This document shows, piece after piece, positions 1 through 20,039 of a stretch of 64,000 bases of DNA (positions are counted from its first letter, which is position 1; each line of letters opens with the position of its first letter). Source of the DNA: Pempheris klunzingeri (lineage: Eukaryota > Chordata > Actinopteri > Acropomatiformes > Pempheridae); contig NC_092033.1 of assembly GCF_042242105.1 (NCBI RefSeq), positions 504,408-568,407 on the forward strand, given 5' to 3'. A program made the position numbers and the translations under genes. The notes under the pieces were generated by a model. It had not been told where the DNA came from. It searched no databases and saw only the letters and a list, made by a program, of their open reading frames with translations.

Positions 1-300
1 GTGCTGCGCTGGAGGAGGAGATGGGGGGGGTCACAGAGGCTCGGCGTCACTCCGCTGGACTCCCGGGAGGGGCCCGGCCGTGACCATATACTACCGGGCC
101 GGGGGGGCTCTAATCCGGCACGGACAGGGGGGCCGCAGCCTATTGGGCGGCGGCGGCGCGGGGGGGCGGGGACAGGCCGGACCCCCCCCTACAGGACCCG
201 GGGCTCCGCAGCCACGGTGACACCCCCGGATATTTTTAGAGACACGGTGGAGTGTGTGTGTGTGTGTGTGTGTGTGTTAAGGGGGGGGGGGGTCGTTGTA
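1..300. other. GC-rich left edge, gene end or promoter
   Basis: This stretch is very GC- and G-run-rich, unlike the AT-richer DNA that follows. It holds an inverted CCAAT box (CCTATTGGG near 139-147), Sp1-like GGGGCGGGG near 165, and a short (TG)n at about 252-275. An open frame on the plus strand from the window edge (codons from base 3) stops with TGA at 81-83 and could be the end of a gene entering from the left. I do not recognise the 26 residues. It could equally be a CpG-rich promoter of a gene leaving to the left. Confidence 0.3.
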
Positions 301-856
301 AAAATGCCACTCATAACCATGACGTCACGTGAGGGCAGCCAATCAGATCAGTCCTCTTTATTTACTCTTCCAAAGTGAGCAGCTAAACTTCCTGTTATTG
401 ATGTATTGATTATTAATCACCAGCATGATGGAACACTGAAGATCAATAAACCAACTGTTTACTGACAGTGAGAATCCCCAGAATGCTCTCTGGGGTAGTG
501 AAGGTGTTTTAAGGGAAAATAAAGGTGTGCCAACAGGTCATGTGACCAATCAGGACGCATGAGAGCCCAGAATCCACCTGCAGAGGACAATGAGGGCTTA
601 GTGCTCCTGTCTCTTTAAGAACCCCCCCCATTAAACCCAGTCTGCTCTGATTGGTCAGCTCCCACGAGACTAAGCAGGCCCCGCCCACCTACTCCTGCAT
701 TACCATGTGAATATGTTAGCATAGCAACATGCTAATGGTAAACAGGGTCACATGATCAACAGCTCCTGTGACATCACAACACAGAAACTTCCTCAGTCTT
801 CACCCCCCCACAGCCCCCCCACAGGGGCAGATAGACCCTGATGACCTGATGCCTCC

Positions 857-875
857 TGTCGCCCTCTGGGGGCAG
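857..875 (-). promoter_or_regulatory. CTCF-like site
   Basis: Read on the minus strand the bases are CTGCCCCCAGAGGGCGACA. This resembles the CTCF core (CCAC(C/T)AGRGGGCGC) with about two differences. The identification is by motif resemblance only. Confidence 0.4.
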
Positions 876-1028
876 TAAAGTGAGATTAAAAACACTTCTT
901 CTTCTTCTTCTTCTTCTTCTGCTGTTCTCACCTTTCTGTCCTCATCACACTGAAACACTGTCACAGACGGTTAATTATAGAAACAGCCTAAAATTAAAGG
1001 TGTGACTGAGTCATGATGCTCAGAGGGC

Positions 1029-1437
1029 TCATGACACCTGGTACTGACACCTGGTGATGACACCTGGTACTGACACCTGGTACTGACACCTGGTACTGAC
1101 ACCTGGTACTGACACCTGGTGATGACACCTGGTACTGACACCTGGTACTGACACCTGGTACTGACACCTGGTACTGACACCTGGTGATGACACCTGGTAC
1201 TGACACCTGGTACTGACACCTGGTACTGACACCTGGTACCGACACCTGGTGATGACACCTGGTGATGACACCTGGTACTGACACCTGGTACTGACACCTG
1301 GTACTGACACCTGGTACCGACACCTGGTGATGACACCTGGTACTGACACCTGGTACTGACACCTGGTACTGACACCTGGTGATGACACCTGGTACTGACA
1401 CCTGGTACTGACACCTGGTACTGACACCTGGTACTGA
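1029..1437. repeat. 13-bp minisatellite, about 31 copies
   Basis: A tandem array of TGACACCTGGTAC and TGACACCTGGTGA units runs without interruption. Open frames across it on the minus strand are by-products of the period. Each unit carries a CACCTG E-box. Confidence 0.95.
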
Positions 1438-1454
1438 TAACATATGTCATAGTT

Positions 1455-1555
1455 TAGGCATAACGTGTTTAAACATTAGCTAACGTGTTTAAACATAAGC
1501 TAACGTGTTTAAACATTAGCTAACATTTTTAGACATTAGCTTACGTGTTTAAACT
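1455..1555. repeat. 20-bp repeat, about 5 copies
   Basis: Units of the type TTAGCTAACGTGTTTAAACA are repeated with a few substitutions directly after the 13-bp array. Confidence 0.75.
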
Positions 1556-1795
1556 GACGTCTGTGTGTTTGAGCTCAGTGACACAAATATAAAAACACAT
1601 CTTATTAAAATTAAGAATAAAAAACTTTAAGAACACCAACGAGGGACATTAAAGGATAGACTACTTTTTATTGATCAGGTCATTTACAAAATGTACAGGC
1701 CCTTTAAATCATCACAAAAATTAGAACAAACACAAGAATTCATCTTTTAAAGTAGAAGCAGAACAAACAGCAGCCAGATGGCGGCGTGCCGGTTT

Positions 1796-1882
1796 GGACA
1801 GCACACCTGACACGCCTGACACACCTGACACGCCTGACACGCCTGACACACCTGACACACCTGACACACCTGACACGCCTGG
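1796..1882. repeat. 9-bp CACCTGACA tandem repeat
   Basis: About nine copies of CGCCTGACA/CACCTGACA stand in a row. The short open frames here on both strands are made by the repeat. Confidence 0.85.
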
Positions 1883-2039
1883 CGGCACAACGGGAACCGG
1901 AAGAGTTTAGAAACAGGCGGACATCTTGTTTTCTGTTGTTCCTCCCCAGAATCAAACGTGTCAGACAATCAGTTTCATCTCTAAAACAGAGATCAGGTCC
2001 AGACGTGGTTAGCCTAGCTTAGCACAAACACTGGCAACG

Positions 2040-3180
2040 GAGGGAAACTGCTAGCGTACATTTGCATTTCAACACAGACTTGGAGTCGCTGGAAGGTGGA
2101 TTTTTATCTCTTATTTTAATGAGCAGACCCCCCCAGCTTACATTATTTGTGCTAAGCTAAGCTAACTGTGTTCTGGCTACCATGACAACACATGTACTAA
2201 ATATCCTACAGAACTTTATGCTTGTATCTACCATAACAGCAACTAGCTATAAACAGCAAACTTAATGTGGGATATGCTAGATGATTGTTGCTACCATTAC
2301 TTTAGTTAGCTTCAAACAGCTAGCATAATGCTAGGTATAACCAGTATTACTCTAGGTACCGTAACATTAACTAGCTGTAAAAACTATAAATAAGATAATC
2401 ATGCTAGTAGTTTTATGGCAACACTGGCTGGCAGTTTGCTCCTGCTTCAGTGTTTGTGCTAAGCTAAGCTAAACACAGTTTAGGTTAAAACAGCTACCAT
2501 AACATGACATTAGTCACACACAGCTCGCATAATACGGCACGTTACTATCAACTAGCTACAAATAACGAGCGTAATGTTGAGTGTTTTAGCTACAATAACA
2601 ATATTCCAGTGATAACATTTTTTTATGGCTACAGTGGCTAGCAGACACCCCCTACTTTCAGCCTTTGTGCTAAGCTAGGCTAAACATGTCTTGGTTTAAA
2701 GTACCATAACATCACATAAGCTACGTAGCTATGAGAGATCAACTAGCTACAAACAGCTAGCATAATGGTGGATATACTCAGATTGGTACACATGGTAGTT
2801 AGCTACACTGGCTAGCAGTTTCCTTCTGCTTCCAGTCTTTGTGCTAAGCTATGCTAAACATGTCAACACCAGTTACAAACAGCTACATTGACTTATTGTA
2901 GGTAAAGCTATAATGACAACAGGTACCAATAGCTAGCATAAAGTTGGGTATGCTAACTGTTTGTTGTTTACCTTAAACTAGCTCATTAACAGTTAATATA
3001 ACAGTAATTATGTTAAATGTTCTAAATAAAAGATATAAGATGTAAATCAGACTGTTGCAGCTGTTTTCAGGGGGATTTTTGTTGTATTTTGATGAAGCTA
3101 GCATAGCATTTCCCCCTGCTTCCAGTCTTTGCGCTAGGCTAAGCTAAGCTAAACTAAGCTAAGCTAAGCTAAACATGCCC
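2040..3180. repeat. degenerate GCTA-rich repeat block
   Basis: Several imperfect copies of a paragraph about 200-330 bp long follow each other. Each ends in a stretch like CTTCCAGTCTTTGTGCTAAG followed by GCTAA repeats, near 2130, 2450, 2660, 2840 and 3125. A further copy lies near 20805-20850. No coding potential was seen. Confidence 0.7.
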
Positions 3181-6100
3181 TATTTCTGTATGAGATGAAA
3201 CTGATATCCATCTGAAACACATGATTGTGGGGAAGAGAACAAGAATATTTAAAACATTTTAAAACTACAGAATTGGTGCTAAAACAGTCGGAGTTAACTG
3301 GAAGGATCGGATCGCAGCGCTCATGCTACCACTGTCGCTGTTCGGAGAGCGTTGGCGAACTCTGCGGCTGCTACGGCGTCTGAATCTACTCAGTCGGCTA
3401 CTTTCATGCACAGTTTCTACTTTAAATCTAACATGCAACACTGAGCTGAAAACAGCGAGCTAATGATGCTAATGTGGCGTTTAAATCAACAACCACCAAA
3501 TAATCTGCCAACCGTGGACTCGTCCACTTCGCGTTTTTTTTCACTTTGTACATTGTGAAGTAAAAGTCACAAAAACAAGCAAATAAATCCACGTTTTAAT
3601 TCAGCCATGAACTGATCGTTTCTAAAAGTAGCTTCTTTCAGTAGTCAAATCTGATTTTATGCTACAACAAGTTTTATTTACGTGATTCAAACTTAAAAGT
3701 ACGAGTCTTTACGTAGTCGTTACAGGATCTTTGAACATTTCCGCACTAACGTCGACTTAACGTGGGAGGTTTCTGTTTCTGACGTCATTTTGAAAGATGG
3801 AATAAATGTTGTTGTATTCTTTGAGCTTTTACCGAAGAAAATCTGTAAAATCTGTAAAATGTGATCCTCCAATGAAGGAACTGTGAGAACTACGATCAGG
3901 ACCTTTTCACACCACGTCTGCACGTTTTTTAAATCCAATAAAACAAACTTCGCTCTCTGTTTATTATTCTACTGTAAAACTTCACAACTCAAAAGAAGAC
4001 AAATGAAAATCTACCATTTAGCTGCCAGGAAGACTTTACTGTACATCCGTCCTCCTTTAACTCCTGGTGTGTTCCATGTGAGGAGCTTCGTGCTCGGAGA
4101 CAAAGAGACTCAGGAACCACTTAGAGAGGTGACGTCTGCACGGACGGTGGCTCGGAGGGCTCAAACACCTCCTCAGACACTTTTGACGGAAGTTGTTCAG
4201 AAAACTTTCATGGAGGACGAAAGTTTCAGAGTCTGTTAACATGAGGTGAAAAATACAGACTTGGTGTGAAAAGGCCTTAAAATCGTCACCATTAAAACCA
4301 ACCAACGCTGCGGTGCTGCTCGTTTTGAACTGGAAGTGAGACATCAATCAGCTGGTAGATCAATACGATCAGCTTACTGTGTCTGTGAGGTTATTTCCTT
4401 TAAAACAAAGATTCACAGGTGCAGAGAGACGTTAGCATGCAGCACGAAGATTATTAGAGTCAACGTTAATATTCTACAACGTTTTGTTCTGCAGGTTAGA
4501 AATAAAACGCACAAATCACACGTTAGGACACATTTCTGACATCCAGAGACACGACGGTCAAAAACCACAACAACTCAGAGAATCAAAACTAAGGAAGCCC
4601 AGACGCACCAAGAACACAAGACCGACTAAGACCGAGACACAGTGTGATTTTAAAATCACAGGGTTTAGTTCATCACATTTACTACATGGAGTTACTAATC
4701 TGACACTTGATTCTTAAAACTTCTTCTCCTGTAGTTTTAACTCAGTATGTGTGACTTTCATCAGGACTTTTAATCCACTTGTCTCAGTGTTTCACTCCCC
4801 ATCAGTTCATTATATTATCATATATGAACATAATATAATATAATATAATATAATAAATAAGAAACAGTTTGAGTCACGTCTCAAACCAAACTACTGAGCG
4901 TGATGTTATTTACAGAGTTAGAACCTGATTAAATGAACTACACGTCACGTCTGTCATGCTAAACTACATAAAAGGTGTTATTGACACATGCTATCTATCA
5001 GTGCAGGACCTGTTACATCCTAATCAATGACCTGCTATTAACCACAAGACACAGGTCACATCATCATCTAGTGCTGAAGAATCTTTCTGCTATGACCTGG
5101 ATGTAGCTCACGTTAACGCCGTCGTCGATCGCCCGCACAGTTCGTCACAGTCTTTCGTCTTTAACTTCAGTTTCACATATCCTGTCCTCATTAAAGCGAG
5201 CGGGGGGGCGGGTTAGTTAAATATTCAAGTTCTCAGCTGTATCGTGTCACTAGTGGCTTCAGGTCAACTGGAATGTGTTTTAGGTCACAGATGACAGAAG
5301 AAGAGTTTTTAACCTAAATACCTGATTCCAACGTAAACGGGATCACAGTCGGTCGAACGGCTAGCTACGATGTTTGGTCACATTTGGTTAAAACATCAAT
5401 CAGGACAAAAATAGAAAAACTTATCTGTGTGCCTATAAGTAAGAAAACTAAAAGAAGAAGGCGGGGCGGGGTCAACCACCCTGATAAAAATATAGAAAAT
5501 ATATCAAAATATAATATGTTCATCTTTGAGAGAAGAGTTTAAAACAACACAGGCGGAAGTCCAGATGAGTAGTTTGAACTTTGCTCTACAGCCCTTCAGA
5601 CGGGATTCATTCACTTCCTTTATCAGGAGAACACACCTGTTCTACAGCTGTGGGAGGTTTATTATATAGACTGGTTTTATATCTTAAGGTAGAACTGAAG
5701 CAGTGGTTACAAGTTAAGGAACCAGCAGTAAAGGTGTCCCACAAGGCTCTATCCTCGGTCCTCCTCTTTTCACTCTGACACTAACTTTTTAACTCTTTTA
5801 CCATAACGGATATTCAACAAGAGATCAATTAATTTAAACGGAGTGTCTATTGATGGTTTAGGAACAGAACTTTCACCTCAGAGATCAGGGTTTCAGACTC
5901 ATTACTGGACCTTTTATTATCAGTTTTCAGTCGCAGTTCGGTTTAGGCACCAAAACTACGTGGTTAGGTTAAAAAAAGGTCAAGTTTGGATGCAAATAAT
6001 AATAATATTATGATAATATATTTCTATTTTCAAAAAACAGGATAAATTAAACTCTTTCCAACATAAACTCAGGTGCAAATTAAATCATTTTGTCCTGTAT

Positions 6101-6360
6101 TTTGCTTTATTCCGTATTAATCCCGTCCAGACTGGGCTGTAAAGACAAACTATCAACAGTGATTTCTAAAATATCTTCATCAAAGTCATTACTGTTCCAC
6201 CGTGTGCTGATCTTTCACATCTCCACTAACACATCATCTGCATAAATAACATATAGAATTTATATTTCTAGAAACAGCAGCACATTTTCATACAACAGCT
6301 CTACCGGCTTTTGTCTCCAAAATAATTCAGAATATTCTTCAAGATTATTCCTTTAAAATT
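3181..6360. other. intergenic stretch, no gene seen
   Basis: AT-rich DNA with a short (ATATA) run near 4820-4855 and no exon-like segment with family similarity. The longest open frame (3883-4239, plus) has no recognisable motif and no splice context. It is judged to be chance. Confidence 0.5.
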
Positions 6361-6361
6361 C

Positions 6362-6515
6362 AAAGCAACTCTGGCACAATCTGAGTTTAAACCTGGCACA
6401 ATCTGAGCTTAAACCTGGCACAATCTGAGTTTAAACCTGGCACAATCTGAGTTTAAACCTGGCACAATCTGAGCTTAAACCTGGCACAATCTGAGCTTAA
6501 ACCTGGCACAGTGAA
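6362..6515. repeat. 22-bp repeat, 7 copies
   Basis: Units around CTGGCACAATCTGAG followed by (C/T)TTAAAC are repeated seven times with almost no change. Confidence 0.9.
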
Positions 6516-8330
6516 ATCAGTCAACACAAATAATCTCATGTGAGCGAATCAGCTCCAACAAGTACGTTTCTAACGTTTAAAGCAAAGTGCTGCTTCACTT
6601 CTGTGTGTGAATACAGAACTACAGACAGATACAGACGTTTGATGGATCTGTGAAGGGATACGTGGGTCAAATAAAGCTCACTGACTTCTTTTTTCTTACA
6701 TCTGCTGTTATTTTCAGGCTACAAAACAAGTCTGTTAAATAATCCACACGTACGGTCACTGTAGGACGAACACGTGATGAGAGTATCAACACATCGAGAA
6801 CACCACGTTTTATCTGCTACGTTCGTCAACACTGTGACTCAGCGAGTGCAAAATGTTCTTTTAATCCAGTAAAAATAAGGCAAAGAACTTTAGAGCTGAA
6901 ATAACCAACAACAAACAATCAACTTATCATTGATTAATAAAGTAAAAACCTGATAATAATCTGTAATCTATAATCTGGACTTTAGTTTTGGTTGGAGCCA
7001 AAGAAGAATCAGTGCAGCTCTAAACTGAAGGCAGACGCTCCAGCAGCTGCTCGTGTTGATCGCGTCGTCTTCATCACTTGAAGCTAAATGATGTTCTCCA
7101 CAGTAACGAGCCATAAAAGGCTCCTGAGGCCTGAAGCTGGAGCTGCTGATCCCACTGAGAATCAACAGCTCAAACACAAGCCGAGCTAACGGGAGAGCGA
7201 GTGTCCGACTGTGATCCACCGGGTGGATTCAAACACCGACGATCACCAGGAAGGAGTTATTTAACTAAGTTCGTTTGGTCCTCCGTTCCCCAGATTCTAC
7301 TAATATAACTATACCTTATTCTTCGTTATTCAGTGAAACACGTTTCCTGACTTCACTCATTTATTCTCCGACTGTGGAGGAAAATAAACGAGTGCTTTTA
7401 TTCAAGAACTGAAGTACAATCTGGAGACACTTCTACTTTATGCTACATCGTACTTCAACCCGAGTGAAACATGACGCCATGAAGTCCACCACAGCTCTGA
7501 AAGCTCCGGTATGTCCACAAATAAAATATGACGTGAATATTAGATTAAAATCAGCTCCTCAACCAGCGACATGTCAGTTCTGCACTCATGTAAAGATATG
7601 ATCTCTGTGACACTGTGACCCCGGCTCCTTCTTCACGTTACCCCCCCGTACCTGGTTACTGAGCTGCTCACTCATCTTCAGCTTCTGGGAAAAACTTTTA
7701 CGGTTAAAATGACGACTTCCTGTCAGACTCTTGGATCGTGATGGTGGATGTTTGAAGACCTCGACAAACCGACCGGCCGCCCTTCGGCGCGGTGATGACC
7801 TGTGGGAGGAGTTTGGAGTCTCTGGGGACCTTATTGCTTTTCCCTCCAGCACTCACGGACGTCCGGGGCCTTCAGGTGAGCGATGGGACAAGCAGACAAC
7901 ATGTACGAGGGCGGCGCCGGATGGGTGACGGCGATCCCGCAATCCCACACTTCCCGGTGAGGTCACTTCCTGTGTGGTCCTCAGGCCCTGGTGAAGCCGG
8001 GGACGACCAGAACTACAATGGCCGCCACGGCAACCGCTGCTACCGCCAGGTTCCAGCCTTCGGCGTCGCTCTGCCGAAGACAAGACCAAGTCATTAAATG
8101 GATTCTGAAACCAACTCGATGACCAAGAAGAGTTTTAGACTAACTGAGCTTCTCCTCGTGTCTACAGAGTCTGAACACCGGCGTTCTCAGCTGATGTTCA
8201 ACCACAGACGGGATCTTCTAAATACTTTGGGTTAGTCCAAACAGCTAAACTCAACACTGTCATTCGTTACGACACAGTTGATGTCAAAACTACATTTAGA
8301 ATATGAAACCATGTCCTGGTGTCTGAATGA
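6516..8330. other. ccdc136 downstream region
   Basis: No convincing exon was found. Part of it may be the 3' untranslated region of ccdc136, whose stop codon lies at 8755-8757. The open frames at 7586-8097 overlap on both strands and show no family features. Confidence 0.4.
7397..7402 (-). terminator. possible ccdc136 poly(A) signal
   Basis: AATAAA on the minus strand, about 1.35 kb past the ccdc136 stop codon. It is one of two near each other, the other being near 7360. Assignment is a guess from position. Confidence 0.25.
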
Positions 8331-8334
8331 CAGC

Positions 8335-8530
8335 CGTTCTACCGCTCTCTGCACACACACCAGACTCCATTCACTAAAACAGTGATTTTAGCTCACAGGA
8401 CACAGGAGCTGCTGCTCTGCTGCTGCCTCCATCAGTCAGTGTGTTTGTGACTTTGGGGTTTTAAAGGGTCAGTTCAGACTAAAACTGACCCTTTAAAACC
8501 CCAAAGTCACAAACACTGTGTTCTGTGTCT
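8335..8530. mobile_element. foldback element remnant
   Basis: Contains the family arm CACACCAGACTCCATTCACT and a perfect hairpin, GACTTTGGGGTTTTAAAGGG against its reverse complement, at about 8450-8513. It is a shortened member of the TAAAGGG foldback family seen throughout the window. Confidence 0.65.
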
Positions 8531-8754
8531 GTATGAACGAAGCTGGGTTGGATTATCTAAGGGTTAGAGTTTTAGAAGTGCTGCCTCCAGCTGAGGCTTT
8601 GACGGTGTTTTGTTGTGAAGGAGCAGGAGGAGGCCCCCCCCACCTCCCCGTCCAGGACAAACAGAAACACTCTGTGCTCTCTGAGGCCAGTTAGCGTGGG
8701 TGTAGCCACCCTCAGGTGGTAGAGAAAGAAGGGCGTGGCCATACCTGGTCCCCT

Positions 8755-17189
<8,435 letters not shown>

Positions 17190-17219
17190 CTTCTCAGCCA
17201 GTCGGGGGGGGGGCTGCTG

Positions 17220-17420
17220 CAGAGAGACAGAGGATCAGGGGGGGGGGCCTCCTCACGGACCGGGGGGGCTGAGCTGCTCCTTCATCCTCCTAGAGCCGAG
17301 AGACGAGTGGAGGCTGGAGGGAGGACAGGAGGGGGGGGGGGCAGGATGGGGGAGACAGAGGGGGGAGGACAGGATGGGGGAGACAGAGGGGGGAGGACAG
17401 GAGGGGGGGGGGCAGTCAGA
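17220..17420. repeat. G-rich simple repeat
   Basis: Runs of G and units around GGGGGAGACAGAGG occur just upstream (minus sense) of ccdc136 coding exon 1. It could form G-quadruplex structure. The open frames here are repeat-driven. Confidence 0.7.
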
Positions 17421-17801
17421 CAGGAGCTGCGACATCACCACAGCACTGATCTTCACAGTCTGAACTATCCAATCAAACTTTATTGATCTTTTAGAGACCA
17501 AAACACACGAGAGCAATAAAAAGGATCTAAATGTAATCAACAGATTTAAATGTTGTATAAAAAATAAAATAGAGGATTAAAATTAGAAAGACAAAATAAA
17601 CACGATGAAATTATAATAAAATAGATTTAAACAATAAATACTGATAATAAAAATAATAGCAGCAGTAAAATAGAAAAACAGGTGAAAATAAATAGAGAAA
17701 ATAGATTCAAGCCAAAACAATAATAGAAATAATGACACAAAGACAATAAAATGTATTGATAAGCAATAATAAATCAGTTGTTTTTCTCCCTGCCTCTAAA
17801 C

Positions 17802-17820
17802 ACTACAACACCCATGAGCC
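17802..17820 (+). promoter_or_regulatory. ZNF143-type element
   Basis: ACTACAACACCCATGAGCC resembles the ZNF143/SBS motif (ACTACAAYTCCCA...). It belongs to a compact cluster with an X-box, a CCAAT box and a second, inverted ZNF143-type site. The cluster is a likely ccdc136 promoter, about 0.6 kb upstream of the start codon. Confidence 0.55.
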
Positions 17821-17829
17821 TCAGCTGCA

Positions 17830-17843
17830 GTTGCCATGGAGAC
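17830..17843. promoter_or_regulatory. RFX X-box
   Basis: GTTGCCATGGAGAC is close to the RFX consensus GTTGCCATGGCAAC. RFX factors drive ciliary and spermatid genes, which would suit a ccdc136 promoter, but that is inference. Confidence 0.55.
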
Positions 17844-17896
17844 GCAGTCAGGTCGTGCTGCTTGTGTGATCTTTATGTTCAGCGTGGAGCTCTGCG

Positions 17897-17901
17897 ATTG
17901 G
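17897..17901 (-). promoter_or_regulatory. inverted CCAAT box (NF-Y)
   Basis: CGATTGGCC on the plus strand reads as GGCCAATCG on the minus strand, the strand of ccdc136. It lies between the two ZNF143-type sites. Confidence 0.45.
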
Positions 17902-17918
17902 CCGTTTGTTGGTGAAAT

Positions 17919-17937
17919 GCACCCTGGGAGTCGTAGT
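17919..17937 (-). promoter_or_regulatory. second ZNF143-type element, inverted
   Basis: GCACCCTGGGAGTCGTAGT reads as ACTACGACTCCCAGGGTGC on the minus strand, a good match to the ZNF143 motif. Together with 17802-17820 it makes an inverted pair about 100 bp apart. Confidence 0.58.
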
Positions 17938-18004
17938 CAACTCCTCTGTTTTTATTTCCTCTGGTTTTTTGTTTCTGTGACATTTTAGTGAAAGAATCAG
18001 AGGA

Positions 18005-18055
18005 AGATGATGATGGTGATGGTGATGGTGATGATGATGATGATGATGATGAACA
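18005..18055. repeat. (GAT)n microsatellite
   Basis: GATGATGGTGATGGTGATG followed by pure (GAT)n. Confidence 0.85.
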
Positions 18056-18524
18056 GGAGTTAAAATAACTCATCTGACCTCAAAGTGAGGAGCTGAAATC
18101 TGTGAAAGCACAAAACCAAACCTCATTCTGGGTGAAGAATGTGAACTAAAACGATCTATTTGTTTCTCAGATCAGGTTACAGGTCGTGGTCAAACCTGCA
18201 GGATGAAGAATGGGTGAAACATAAAAAACATGGATCTGAAGAAGAAAAGTGATGCCAAACTGTAGATCAGTTAAAAAGACATAAAAGTCACCAAAAATCA
18301 AAGCGGCAGCAGCGGCAAAAGTTTGTCAAAGCGGCAGCACTTCCTGTTTCCAGAGGCTGTGTTTCAGCTCAGTGAGCGGTCACATCACTAAACGCCCAAA
18401 TACAACCTACAGGAAGTTCATCACTACCTAAAAACATCAACATCAGTTTAATTGGACGCCGTCTTCACAATATTTTCACCACTTTACCTCACTGTTCTGA
18501 ACTGAAGTTGCTATATAACTGTCC

Positions 18525-19068
18525 AAAGACACCAGACTCCATTCACAAAAACATACATTTTACCTTAAAGAACATGGGAGGTGCTGGTCTAGTTGCTGTG
18601 ACTTCAGTGTTTTAGCACGTTAGTTTGGATCTGAAGTAACTCTTTAAAACACCAAAGTCACACAATAACACAAACACACTGACTGATGGAGGCAGCAGCA
18701 GAGCAGCAGCTCCTGAGTCCTGTTCTCTAAAATCCCTGTTTTAGTGAATGTAGTCTGGTGTGTGTGCTGTTTGTGGTTAAACCAAAAGGATCTTCCAGGT
18801 CTCTCTCTGTAGGGATCCTTTCCATGATGCTGTCACACACTTAGAATAACACTCTGAGCCTGTCAGTGGATCAAACAAGCTCTTTTAGTGGACCTACTGT
18901 GATCAGGTGCAGTTGTCCCAAAGGATCACGTTGCAGCCATTGCAGCCCGTTTGGTGGCTGCTGGCTGAGGTGATCTACTGGACCAGTTCCAACACTTTTA
19001 CTACCTACCGGTCACTCAGACACCAGGATGTGGACACAGAGGGGTAGAAACAGTGGAGTGCCCCTTTA
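18525..19068. mobile_element. foldback element, right arm complete
   Basis: Begins with CACCAGACTCCATTCAC and ends with the outer end GGAGTGCCCCTTTA. The right arm includes the ladder typical of the family: GGATCTTCCAGGTCTCTCTC, AACACTCTGAGCCTGTCAGT, then CCAGTTCCAACACTTTTACT. The left outer arm is missing. Confidence 0.8.
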
Positions 19069-19255
19069 ATAAGCTGCCCCTATCACCACAATAGCTCTAA
19101 GGTCTCCAGGTATCTCTGAATGCTACCTGCTCGGTCAGCTGATCTGCAGCTCTGACATGTTTCCCTCTGAATGACCTTCCTCAGTTTGTCCTCCCTCATA
19201 AATCACCTCGTCCATCACCCCTCAACACATCAGACAACACGGAGGAAACACATAC

Positions 19256-19310
19256 CTGATAAAGAGACGCAGCTCAGCTGGGATTCGTCGAGTTAACTGC
19301 AGACCTCTGC
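19256..19310 (-). other. possible ccdc136 5' noncoding exon
   Basis: On the minus strand a fair donor, TCAG followed by GTATGTG, lies at 19256/19255 after a short GC-richer stretch. It could be an upstream noncoding exon of ccdc136 spliced to the acceptor near 17217. This is weak evidence, and the promoter-like cluster at 17.8-17.95 kb suggests a nearer start. Confidence 0.2.
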
Positions 19311-19474
19311 TCCTCCTCCTCCTCCTCTTCCTCCTCCTCCTCCTCCTGTTGTCCTATATTTCCTCTCGGTGTGATGCAGAGCGACGTCACTGCATGTTTC
19401 AGACACACAGATTCAGAGGACAGGACACGCATCCACAATGAGCCGCTTCCCCATCTGCAGCCAGGAACATCAGT

Positions 19475-19508
19475 TCATCAGTCAGCCAGTCAGTCAGTCA
19501 GTCAGTCA

Positions 19509-19562
<54 letters not shown>

Positions 19563-19686
19563 CAGTCAGTCAGTCAGCCAGCCAGCCAGTCAGTCAGTCA
19601 GTCAGTCAGCCAGCCAGCCAGCCAGTCAGTCAGTCAGTCAGCCAGCCAGCCAGCCAGCCAGTCAGTCAGTCAGTCAGTCAGTCAGT

Positions 19687-19717
<31 letters not shown>

Positions 19718-19726
19718 TCAGTCAGT

Positions 19727-19757
<31 letters not shown>

Positions 19758-19770
19758 TCAGTCAGTCAGT

Positions 19771-19802
<32 letters not shown>

Positions 19803-20039
19803 CAGTCAGTCAGTCAGTCAGCCAGCCAGCCAGCCAGTCAGTCAGCCAGTCAGTCAGTCAGCCAGTCAGTCAGTCAGCCAGTCAGCCAGCCAGCCAGCCA
19901 GCCAGTCAGTCAGCCAGCCAGTCAGTCAGCCAGTCAGTCAGTCAGCCAGTCAGTCAGTCAGCCAGTCAGCCAGCCAGTCAGTCAGCCAGCCAGTCAGTCA
20001 GCCAGTCAGTCAGTCAGCCAGTCAGTCAGTCAGTCAGTC
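19475..20039. repeat. (CAGT/CAGC)n tetranucleotide array
   Basis: About 140 tetramers, every one CAGT or CAGC, with no other interruption. Long Ser-Gln/Ala-Ser open frames in all plus frames come from the repeat and are not genes. Confidence 0.97.

Noticed and set aside
3883-4239. 118-codon plus-strand open frame
   Set aside because: AT-rich, no recognised domain, overlapped by an antisense frame of similar size, no exon signals.
7586-8097. Overlapping frames of 65-101 codons on both strands downstream of ccdc136
   Set aside because: No family resemblance, and not joinable in phase to ccdc136 with clear splice sites. May be untranslated region.
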